From JANXAZ01 sp037446605 (GTDB lineage: Bacteria > Pseudomonadota > Alphaproteobacteria > Geminicoccales > Geminicoccaceae), in NCBI GenBank assembly GCA_037446605.1, contig JBBIIE010000221.1, positions 1 through 5,426 of the forward strand: a DNA stretch of 5,426 nt, read 5' to 3'. The notes beneath the pieces are model-generated. The model was not told the DNA's origin and searched no databases. It saw only the letters and a list, made by a program, of their open reading frames with translations. A program made the translations under genes and the position numbers. Positions 1-4,749 of this stretch are shown here, one piece after another. Position 1 is the stretch's first letter. Every line of letters starts with the position of its first letter.

Positions 1-130
1 CCTCGACCGACCCGCTCGCGGGCAGGTCGCGCCCGTGCGGACAGGGCGCCGCCTCGGCCGGCCGCCCGGCGAGGGCGGCGAGCGCCAGGACCATCAGCAG
101 AACGAGCTCGGCGAGGCCGTGTCGCCACAT
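1..130 (-). CDS. Exported protein of unknown function, N-terminal fragment with signal peptide
   Basis: This is the first 43 codons of a gene that continues beyond the left edge of the window. It starts at ATG (128-130 read on the minus strand). The N-terminus looks like a Sec signal peptide: a short n-region with Arg3 and His4, a hydrophobic core at about residues 9-21 (LVLLMVLALAALA), and an Ala-rich c-region (AEAAP) with likely cleavage after Ala27 or Ala28. Cys30 follows, but there is no lipobox, so a lipoprotein is unlikely. The mature part begins PCPHGRDLPASGSVE, which I do not recognise. The start lies 31 nt downstream of the dehydratase stop on the same strand, so co-transcription is plausible, although a hairpin sits in the gap. 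No clear Shine-Dalgarno is visible. Glu8 near the start of the core is slightly unusual. The call of an exported protein is fairly good; the function is unknown. Confidence 0.62.
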   Translation of the reverse strand, partial: MWRHGLAELVLLMVLALAALAGRPAEAAPCPHGRDLPASGSVE

Positions 131-149
131 GCTGCGATGCTAGCCGGGT

Positions 150-171
150 CGACCGGCGCCGTCACCGGTCG
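150..171 (-). repeat. 7-bp hairpin at the dehydratase stop codon
   Basis: The arms CGACCGG (150-156) and CCGGTCG (165-171) are perfectly complementary and flank an 8-nt loop that contains the dehydratase stop codon (162-164). No T-tract follows on the minus strand, so this is not a canonical intrinsic terminator. It could reduce read-through into the signal-peptide gene, act in mRNA stability, or be a chance GC palindrome. Confidence 0.3.
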
Positions 172-1175
172 TCGCCACCCAGGAGCCGCCGGAACCCCGC
201 CGGGTCGATGTTCGAGCCGCACACCAGCACGCCCACCCGGGCCCCCGCCAGCCGCTCGCGGAAGGCCCCGAGCAGGGCCGCGAGCGCCGCCGCACCGGCC
301 GGCTCGCAGGCGAGCTTGAGGGCGTCGAAATAGAGCCGCACCGCCGCGACCATCGCCGCGTCCGGGATGCGCGCGATGCCGTCGAGGAAGCGCCGGCAGA
401 GGCCGAAGCTGTAGGGGAGCGCGAAGGGGGCACCCAGGCTGTCGGCGATCGTCGCCACCCGCTCGAGCCGCATCGGCCGGCCCGCCTCGAGCGAGCGGGC
501 CATGCCGTCGGCGCCCTCCGGCTCCACGCCGAGCACGAGCGTGTTGGGGCTGGCCTGCTTGACCGCGGCCGCAACCCCGGCGGCCAGCCCGCCGCCGCCG
601 ATCGGCACGATCACCGCGTCGAGCCGGCCGGCCTGATCGAGCCATTCGAGCCCGAGCGTGCCGGTGCCGAGCGCGACCGGCTCGCCCTCGAAGGGGTGGA
701 CGAGGAGCCGCCCCTCCTCCGCCACGACCCGCTCGACCAGCTCGAAGGCGGTCCCCACGTCCGGGGCCGGGACGACCTCGCCGCCGTAGCGGCGCACCTT
801 CTCGACCCGCGCCGGGCTGGCCGAGGCGAGCATCACCACCTTGGCGTGGACCCCGAGCCGGCGCGCCGCCCAGGCGGTGGCGATGGCGTGGTTGCCGGCG
901 GAGACCGCGGTCACGCCGCGGGCGAGCGCCTCGCGCGGTGCCGCGAGCAGGCTCGCCAGGGCGCCGCGCGCCTTGAACGAGCCGGTGTGCTGGAACAGCT
1001 CGAGCTTGAGCACCGGCCGGGTTCCCGGCGGCAGCCGGTCGGTGATCTCCACCGCGGTCCATTCGAGGATCGGCGTCCGAGCGACCCGCCCCCGGAGCCG
1101 CAGCGCGGTGGCGCGGATCGCCTCCAGGGTCGGCGCCGGGGCGGGCGGGTTCGGATCGGGCGCGGGCGGGCTCAC
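162..1175 (-). CDS. PLP-dependent threonine/serine dehydratase-like enzyme (fold type II)
   Basis: The 337-residue protein is of the tryptophan-synthase-beta (fold type II) PLP family, closest by eye to catabolic threonine/serine dehydratases, which deaminate Thr or Ser to 2-oxobutyrate or pyruvate in the cytosol. Visible motifs are SFKARGA at 66-72, with Lys68 the expected Schiff-base lysine; SAGNHA at 92-97, the substrate carboxylate loop; HPFEGEPVALGTGTLGLE at 160-177; the tetraglycine phosphate loop GGGG at 193-196; and CGSNID at 319-324 near the C-terminus. No ACT or other regulatory domain follows, unlike biosynthetic IlvA (about 500 residues), so feedback control by isoleucine is not expected. 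The start is GTG, preceded by a weak ribosome-binding region; residues 2-15 are a Pro/Ala-rich leader before the conserved LEAIRATALRLRG. Cys319 stands where many relatives have Ser, and Thr171 where many have Gln. A serine racemase or related lyase cannot be excluded. Confidence 0.9.
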   Translation of the reverse strand: MSPPAPDPNPPAPAPTLEAIRATALRLRGRVARTPILEWTAVEITDRLPPGTRPVLKLELFQHTGSFKARGALASLLAAPREALARGVTAVSAGNHAIATAWAARRLGVHAKVVMLASASPARVEKVRRYGGEVVPAPDVGTAFELVERVVAEEGRLLVHPFEGEPVALGTGTLGLEWLDQAGRLDAVIVPIGGGGLAAGVAAAVKQASPNTLVLGVEPEGADGMARSLEAGRPMRLERVATIADSLGAPFALPYSFGLCRRFLDGIARIPDAAMVAAVRLYFDALKLACEPAGAAALAALLGAFRERLAGARVGVLVCGSNIDPAGFRRLLGGDDR

Positions 1176-1183
1176 GGGCGTGG

Positions 1184-1212
1184 ACTGTCCCCGCGCAGGC
1201 CGCCCCGGTCAA
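1184..1212 (-). promoter_or_regulatory. Possible dehydratase promoter giving a near-leaderless mRNA
   Basis: Read on the minus strand, TTGACC (1212-1207) resembles a sigma-70 -35 box. After exactly 17 nt comes GACAGT (1189-1184), which keeps three of six -10 positions. Transcription would start near 1177, one or two bases before the GTG at 1175. A leaderless transcript would fit the lack of a good Shine-Dalgarno. The -10 is weak, so this is tentative. Confidence 0.27.
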
Positions 1213-1234
1213 CCGCATCCCGCGCCCGGGTGCG

Positions 1235-1249
1235 CAGCGACGCTCGCTG
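1235..1249. repeat. 15-bp perfect dyad in divergent promoter region
   Basis: CAGCGA (1235-1240), spacer CGC, TCGCTG (1244-1249) is a perfect inverted repeat with 6-bp arms between the divergently transcribed dehydratase and hisE-like genes. It lies upstream of the candidate dehydratase promoter. It could be an operator for a dimeric regulator, but palindromes of this length do arise by chance in GC-rich DNA. Confidence 0.3.
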
Positions 1250-1267
1250 TGTCCGCTGGAACGGGCT

Positions 1268-1280
1268 AGGTAGGCTACCT
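1268..1280. repeat. 13-bp perfect dyad, candidate operator
   Basis: AGGTAG-G-CTACCT is a perfect palindrome around a single central base. It lies about 20 nt upstream of the TTGACG box of the hisE-like gene and about 90 nt upstream of the dehydratase start. It is less GC-rich than its surroundings, which makes chance a little less likely. No regulator gene is visible in the window to pair with it. Confidence 0.35.
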
Positions 1281-1301
1281 TCGGCACGGCGGCGACGTGC
1301 C

Positions 1302-1331
1302 TTGACGGATGTTCTCCTCTGGAGCGATCAG
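1302..1331 (+). promoter_or_regulatory. Possible promoter of the hisE-like gene
   Basis: TTGACG (1302-1307) matches five of six -35 consensus bases. The best downstream -10 candidate is GATCAG (1326-1331), 18 nt away, with only three of six matches. The position, about 30 nt before the start codon, is sensible. A small stem (CTCTG 1317-1321 with CAGAG 1329-1333) overlaps the spacer. Confidence 0.22.
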
Positions 1332-1348
1332 AGCGAAGGCATTCTCCT

Positions 1349-1354
1349 GGAGGT
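1349..1354 (+). promoter_or_regulatory. Strong Shine-Dalgarno that fixes a TTG start
   Basis: GGAGGT at 1349-1354 is a near-perfect anti-16S match and is followed by a 6-nt spacer (AGAAAC) and then TTG at 1361. The optimal spacing is the reason for accepting the rare TTG codon as the start of the hisE-like gene. Confidence 0.75.
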
Positions 1355-1360
1355 AGAAAC

Positions 1361-1744
1361 TTGGCGAGATCGGCTCTGGCCAAGCGGCGGCCGCCCCTCC
1401 CGGGAAGCCCGATCGGCGCGGCGGTGGCGCTGCTCGAGGAGGACCTGCGGCTGGTCCGCGAGCAGCCCCGCCGGGCGCCGCGCACCGCCCGGCTGCTCGA
1501 CGAGGGCGTCCCCAAGATGGCGAAGAAGGTCGGCGAGGAGGCGGTCGAGCTGGCGCTCGACGCGGTCGCCGGCGAGCGCTGCGCGGTGATCGGCGAGACG
1601 GCCGACCTGCTCTACCACCTGGTCGTGCTGCTCGACGCGCTCGGCATCGGCTGGGACGAGGTCGCAGCCGAGCTCGACCGCCGCCGCGAGCGGATGGGCG
1701 TGGCCGAGAAGCTGCCCAAGCCGCCGGCCGAGCCGGTCGCCTGA
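1361..1744 (+). CDS. hisE: HisE-like phosphoribosyl-ATP diphosphatase (MazG-type all-alpha NTP pyrophosphatase)
   Basis: The 127-residue protein matches HisE, which hydrolyses phosphoribosyl-ATP to phosphoribosyl-AMP and PPi, the second step of histidine biosynthesis, in the cytosol. Seen directly: KKVGEEAVELAL at about 55-66 contains the metal-binding EExxE (Glu59, Glu60, Glu63), and GETADLLYHLVVLL at about 78-91 contains ExxD (Glu79, Asp82). These are the two halves of the Mg-binding four-helix core shared by HisE and MazG. The usual SYT before the LL of the first core helix is replaced by PRT (residues 40-42), and there is a basic, proline-rich N-terminal extension of about 17 residues. 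Length is close to or slightly above typical stand-alone HisE. The start is TTG, supported by an excellent Shine-Dalgarno. No other his gene is adjacent, so the gene is an orphan here; a house-cleaning pyrophosphatase acting on another nucleotide is the main alternative. Confidence 0.85.
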   Translation: MARSALAKRRPPLPGSPIGAAVALLEEDLRLVREQPRRAPRTARLLDEGVPKMAKKVGEEAVELALDAVAGERCAVIGETADLLYHLVVLLDALGIGWDEVAAELDRRRERMGVAEKLPKPPAEPVA

Positions 1745-1759
1745 GCGGCCCGCGGCTCA
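1742..1759. terminator. Weak candidate bidirectional terminator between convergent genes
   Basis: The hisE-like and transporter genes converge with only 12 nt between their stop codons. TGAGC (1742-1746) pairs with GCTCA (1755-1759) around an 8-nt GC loop, so the two TGA stops form the base of the stem. There is no T-tract on either side. Partly this symmetry is a trivial result of two facing TGA codons, so confidence is low. Confidence 0.18.
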
Positions 1760-2671
1760 ACCGAGGCCGACCCGCACGATCAGCAGGATCGCCGCCGCGA
1801 CCAGCGCCTGGCCGACCAGCTCCTGGGCACTGGCGCGCTCGCGGAAGATCCGCCGGCCGACGAGCAGCGCCATGAGCATCTCGACGAGGCCGAGCGTGCG
1901 GACCGAGGCCGCCGGGGCGAGCGAGAAGGCGGTGAACCAGCCGGCCGAGGCGAGCGCTCCCATCGTCCCCGCCCAGATCGAGGTCCGCCAGGCGCGCAGC
2001 ACGGCGAGCACCACCGGGCGGTCGGCGAGCTGGAGCCAGCCGACCAGGAGGACGGTCTGCAGGGCCTGGGCCAGGAGGAGTGCCCAGGCGGCGGCCGCGA
2101 TCGAGCCGGGCCCGCCCGCCGCCAGGATCGCCGCGCGGTAGGCCACGGCGGCCAGCGCGAAGCCGGCGCCGCTCGCGAGGCCGCGCCAGCCGACCGCGCG
2201 CGCCTCGCCGCCGAACAGATCGGCGGGTGTGAGGCCCTTGCCGGAGAGCAGCAGCACGCCGGCCGTGGCGAGCCCGACCGCGAGCCAGCCCGCGGCCGGC
2301 AGGAGATCGGCCAGGAGCAGCCAGCCGCCGAGCGCGATCAGGAGGATCTCGGTCTTCGACCAGGCCACCCCGACCGCGAAGTTGCGTCGGCCCATGAGGT
2401 CGAGGAGGAGGATGGTGGCGAGGATCTGCGCCACCGCGCCGAGCGGGAGGGCGATCAGGAAGCCGGTCGCGCCGAGATCGACCGGGCGCGGGTCGACCTG
2501 CAGCGCGAGCACGAGCAGGAGCAGGGTCGCCGGCAGGCCGTAGAGGAAGCGCACGAGCGTGGCGCCGACCCCGCCTAGCTCGGCCACCAGCCCGCGCTGC
2601 AGCGCGTTGCGCGCGGTCTGCGCCGCCGCCGCCGCGACCGTCACCGGGATCCAAAGCCAGCCGGGCAGCAT
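1757..2671 (-). CDS. EamA/DMT-family membrane transporter
   Basis: The 304-residue, very hydrophobic protein has about ten predicted transmembrane helices, roughly at 5-20, 36-58, 67-91, 98-117, 126-143, 163-185, 190-214, 231-250, 252-271 and 285-302. That is the layout of the drug/metabolite transporter superfamily: two repeated five-helix EamA units. The second unit shows the usual signature, SLAPAASVRTLGLVEMLMAL followed by a short cytoplasmic RRIFRERAS with the conserved Glu278 and a final helix. The first unit shows the corresponding segment around MGRRNFAVGVAWSKTE (93-108). Family members export or import amino acids, nucleotides and other small metabolites; the substrate cannot be read from sequence. 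Polar or charged residues within the helices (Lys106 and Glu108, Glu264) could line the path. The start is ATG with a purine-rich GGAAGAGG 10 nt upstream. Its 3' end faces the hisE-like gene and its promoter diverges from that of the cyclase gene. Confidence 0.87.
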   Translation of the reverse strand: MLPGWLWIPVTVAAAAAQTARNALQRGLVAELGGVGATLVRFLYGLPATLLLLVLALQVDPRPVDLGATGFLIALPLGAVAQILATILLLDLMGRRNFAVGVAWSKTEILLIALGGWLLLADLLPAAGWLAVGLATAGVLLLSGKGLTPADLFGGEARAVGWRGLASGAGFALAAVAYRAAILAAGGPGSIAAAAWALLLAQALQTVLLVGWLQLADRPVVLAVLRAWRTSIWAGTMGALASAGWFTAFSLAPAASVRTLGLVEMLMALLVGRRIFRERASAQELVGQALVAAAILLIVRVGLG

Positions 2672-2880
2672 CGGCGGGCGGCCTCTTCCGTCGCTGGCCC
2701 GACCGTCGCGGAATGCCGCCGGCCGACCGATGCGGTCCGGATTAGGCGGCCCGGCCGCCGCGTGGAAGCCCCGCCCGGGAAGGAAGGGGCTCGCGCGACG
2801 TGGACAGGGACGGGTGGGCGGGCCTATCCAGGGCGGACCAGGAAGGGGGCGTCGCCCGGGGTGGCGGCGCGGGCTGCGCC
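2672..2880. other. Divergent intergenic region between transporter and cyclase genes
   Basis: These 209 nt separate two divergent genes and should hold both promoters. I see no convincing sigma-70 pair on either strand; TAATCC on the minus strand (around 2738-2743) is the best -10 candidate for the transporter but has a poor -35. The region holds a 5-bp dyad GACCG-ATG-CGGTC (2725-2737), a 15-bp palindrome (2745-2759) and two near-identical purine tracts, AGGAAGGGG, at 2781-2789 and 2840-2848. The first tract lies 10 nt before an in-frame GTG at 2800, an alternative start for the cyclase. Confidence 0.5.
2745..2759. repeat. 15-bp GC palindrome upstream of the cyclase gene
   Basis: GGCGGCC-C-GGCCGCC is perfect over 7-bp arms around one central base. 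In RNA it could fold as a 5-bp stem with a 5-nt loop. It could be an operator for the divergent promoters, but an all-GC palindrome is only modest evidence in DNA of this composition. Confidence 0.25.
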
Positions 2881-4677
2881 ATGCCCGAGGATGTGAGCGG
2901 GCGGTCGCCCGGCAGCGGCGCGCCGCGGCGCGAGCCGCTGGCGGTGCTGGCCGCCGACCTCGTCGGCTACACGCGGCTCATGGACCAGGCCGAGTGGGAC
3001 ACCTACGCGCGCGTGCGGGCGCTGCGCACCGGCCTCGTCGACCCGCTCGTCGTGAGCTTCCGGGGTCGCGTCGTGAAGGGTACCGGCGACGGCTTCCTCG
3101 CGACCTTCGCGAGCCCGGCCGACGCGCTCGCCTGCGCCGTGGCGATCCAGAGCCAGGTGCGCCTGCAGGAGGCCGGCCGGGGCGAGCGCGGCCTGCGGTT
3201 GCGGATCGGGCTCAACTGGGGCGAGACGATCGCCGACACGGACGACGTCTACGGCGGCGCGGTCAACATCGCGGCCCGGCTGGAGCAGGTCGCCCCGCCC
3301 GGCGGGATCCTGGTCTCGCGGGCGCTGCGCGAGCGGATCGGCGGGCCGCTGCCGGTGGCGCTGCGCGATCTGGGCACGATGGAGCTGCGCAACCTGGAGC
3401 GGCCCGTCCACGCGCTGGCGGTCGAGCTGCCCGGGCTCGAGGCCGGCCCGGTGGCGTCGCATGCCGCGGCGGTCCGGCGCGCCCGCCTGCCATCGATCGC
3501 GGTGCTGCCGTTCCGCACGCCCGGTCGGCGCCGCGGCGAGGCCTGGTTCGGCGCCGGCATGGTCGAGGACATCACCCGCGTGCTGACCGGGCTGCGCGAC
3601 CTCGTGGTGATCGCGCACGGCTCGGCGCTCGCGGTCGGCGGCGACCGGGCCGAGCCGGCGCGGGCCGGCCGCGAGCTCGGCGTGCGCTACGTCCTCGACG
3701 GCAGCGTGCGGCGGTCCCGCGACCGGGTCCGGCTCTCGGTGCGGCTGAGCGACTGCGAGGCGGCGGCGCTGCTCTGGTCGGACCGGTTCGAGGTGGCGCC
3801 GGGCGAGCTGTTCACCGTCCAGGACCGGATCGTCGAGCGGATCGCCTGGACCGTGGCACCGCATCTGCGCGGCGCCGAGCTGCGCCGGCTGGAGCGCCAG
3901 CACCCCGAGAGCCTCGACGCCTACGAGCTGGTCCTGCAGGCGATCGACCTGCTCTACCGCATGCGGCGCGCCGACTTCGCCCGCGCCCGGCCGCTGCTCG
4001 ACCGCGCGATCGAGCTCGACGACGGCTACGCCTCGGCCTACGCGCACGCCGCCAAGTGGCACCTGTTCAACGTAGGCCAGGGCTGGTCGGACGATCCCGA
4101 GCGCGACGCGGCGGAGGCCGGCCGGCTCGCGGCGGCGGCCGTGCAGCGCGATCCGGCCGACGCGCTGGCGCTCGCCATCCGCGGGCACGTCGAGGCGTTC
4201 CTGTTCCATCGCTACGAGGCCGCCGAGCGCCTGCTCGAGCGGGCGCTCGCGGTCGGCCCGGGCCACGCCCTGGCCTGGTCGCTGGCCAGCGGCAACGCCG
4301 CCTACGTGGGCGACGCGGCCACCGCCATCGGCCGCGCCGAGTGGGGGCTGCGGCTGTCGCCGATCGATCTGCGGGCGTTCTTCTACCTCTCCTTCCTGGG
4401 CATCGCCCACTATGCCGCCGGCAACTTCGCCGAGGCCCTGGTGTGGGCCGGCCGGACCCGCGCCCTGAACCCGGCGTTCCACGCCAACCTGCGGGTCCTG
4501 GCCGCCACCCTGGTGGCGCTCGGCCGGCTCGAGGAGGCGCGCGAGGTCGGCGCCGCCCTGCTCGCCGAGCAGCCGGCCTTCCGGCTCGACGCCTACGCAC
4601 CGCGCTGCCCGTGGCGAGATCCCCCGACCCGAACGCTGTTCCTGGAGCGCCTCGAGGCGGCCGGGCTGCCGCGCTGA
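2881..4677 (+). CDS. Class III adenylate cyclase fused to TolB-like domain and TPR repeats
   Basis: From ATG 2881 the protein has 598 residues in three parts. (1) A class III cyclase domain at about 18-190 that converts ATP to cAMP: metal-binding Asp26 (in AADLVGYTRLM) and Asp70 (in KGTGDGF), adenine-selecting Lys66 and Asp122, and transition-state Asn129 and Arg133 (in DVYGGAVNIAARLE). All are present with the expected 7- and 4-residue spacings, so activity and ATP rather than GTP specificity are predicted. (2) A TolB N-terminal-like domain at about 203-330 (SIAVLPF, WFGAGMVEDI, ELGVRYVLDGSVR, LWSDRF). (3) About five or six TPR-like helical repeats at about 366-575, likely for protein contacts. 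No signal peptide or membrane helix is seen, so the protein should be cytosolic. An in-frame GTG at 2800 would add 27 residues; I prefer ATG because that extension is Gly-rich, unconserved in appearance and uses rare AGG codons, although GTG has the better purine tract. The signal sensed is unknown. Confidence 0.9.
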   Translation: MPEDVSGRSPGSGAPRREPLAVLAADLVGYTRLMDQAEWDTYARVRALRTGLVDPLVVSFRGRVVKGTGDGFLATFASPADALACAVAIQSQVRLQEAGRGERGLRLRIGLNWGETIADTDDVYGGAVNIAARLEQVAPPGGILVSRALRERIGGPLPVALRDLGTMELRNLERPVHALAVELPGLEAGPVASHAAAVRRARLPSIAVLPFRTPGRRRGEAWFGAGMVEDITRVLTGLRDLVVIAHGSALAVGGDRAEPARAGRELGVRYVLDGSVRRSRDRVRLSVRLSDCEAAALLWSDRFEVAPGELFTVQDRIVERIAWTVAPHLRGAELRRLERQHPESLDAYELVLQAIDLLYRMRRADFARARPLLDRAIELDDGYASAYAHAAKWHLFNVGQGWSDDPERDAAEAGRLAAAAVQRDPADALALAIRGHVEAFLFHRYEAAERLLERALAVGPGHALAWSLASGNAAYVGDAATAIGRAEWGLRLSPIDLRAFFYLSFLGIAHYAAGNFAEALVWAGRTRALNPAFHANLRVLAATLVALGRLEEAREVGAALLAEQPAFRLDAYAPRCPWRDPPTRTLFLERLEAAGLPR

Positions 4678-4692
4678 GTGATCGGCGTCACA
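4677..4692. promoter_or_regulatory. CRP-like (cAMP receptor protein) binding site
   Basis: AGTGA-TCGGCG-TCACA matches the CRP consensus TGTGA-N6-TCACA at nine of ten defined positions and has the correct 6-nt spacer. Its first base is the last base of the cyclase stop codon. Its centre (4684.5) lies about 42 nt upstream of the start predicted from the TAGCCT box at 4715-4720, which is the position of a class II CRP site that overlaps the -35 region. No -35 hexamer is present, as expected for an activator-dependent promoter. Whether the organism has a CRP homologue with this specificity is not visible here. Confidence 0.5.
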
Positions 4693-4713
4693 GCGCCGCC
4701 GGGCACGCGGCGC
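4693..4713 (+). terminator. GC-rich hairpin after the cyclase stop, possible terminator
   Basis: GCGCCGC (4693-4699) and GCGGCGC (4707-4713) form a perfect all-GC 7-bp stem with a 7-nt loop, 16 nt past the cyclase stop. No T-tract follows (CTAGCCTGACC), so it is not a classical intrinsic terminator. It could still cause pausing or stabilise the cyclase mRNA 3' end. It lies between the CRP-like site and the -10-like box. Confidence 0.35.
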
Positions 4714-4714
4714 C

Positions 4715-4720
4715 TAGCCT
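4715..4720 (+). promoter_or_regulatory. -10-like box for the PAP2 gene
   Basis: TAGCCT keeps the three most important -10 bases (T, A and final T of TATAAT). Transcription would begin near 4726-4727, giving a leader of about 23 nt that contains the Shine-Dalgarno. There is no -35 hexamer 17 nt upstream; a CRP-like site lies just beyond. Confidence 0.3.
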
Positions 4721-4737
4721 GACCGATCGAGCACCCG

Positions 4738-4743
4738 GGAGGG
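4738..4743 (+). promoter_or_regulatory. Shine-Dalgarno that selects the GTG start of the PAP2 gene
   Basis: GGAGGG at 4738-4743 is followed by a 6-nt spacer and GTG at 4750. The in-frame ATG at 4759 would have a 15-nt spacer, which is too long, so GTG is preferred. Confidence 0.65.
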
Positions 4744-4749
4744 AACGTC

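Noticed and set aside
94..1515. 473-codon minus-strand open frame across the dehydratase and into the hisE-like gene
   Set aside because: It overlaps two well-supported genes in another frame and its translation is Arg/Ala/Gly-rich with no family motif: a typical shadow frame in GC-rich DNA.
696..1589. 297-codon plus-strand open frame antisense to the dehydratase and running into the hisE-like gene
   Set aside because: It overlaps recognised genes and looks like a composition shadow, with no ribosome-binding site or motif.
2228..2232. TGTGA inside the transporter gene as a second CRP-like half-site
   Set aside because: No TCACA-like half-site follows at 6 nt and it lies within coding sequence.
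1275..2654. 459-codon minus-strand open frame overlapping the transporter and the hisE-like gene
   Set aside because: Low-complexity Arg/Pro/Ala translation, out of frame with the clear ten-helix transporter.
2738..2766. TAATCC preceded by TTCCAC at 17 nt as a transporter promoter on the minus strand
   Set aside because: The -35 matches only two of six consensus bases and the spacer is the all-GC palindrome; too weak to list as a promoter.
2824..4482. 552-codon open frame antisense to the cyclase gene
   Set aside because: It arises from third-position GC bias on the opposite strand; the sense frame has complete catalytic motifs and the antisense product shows none.
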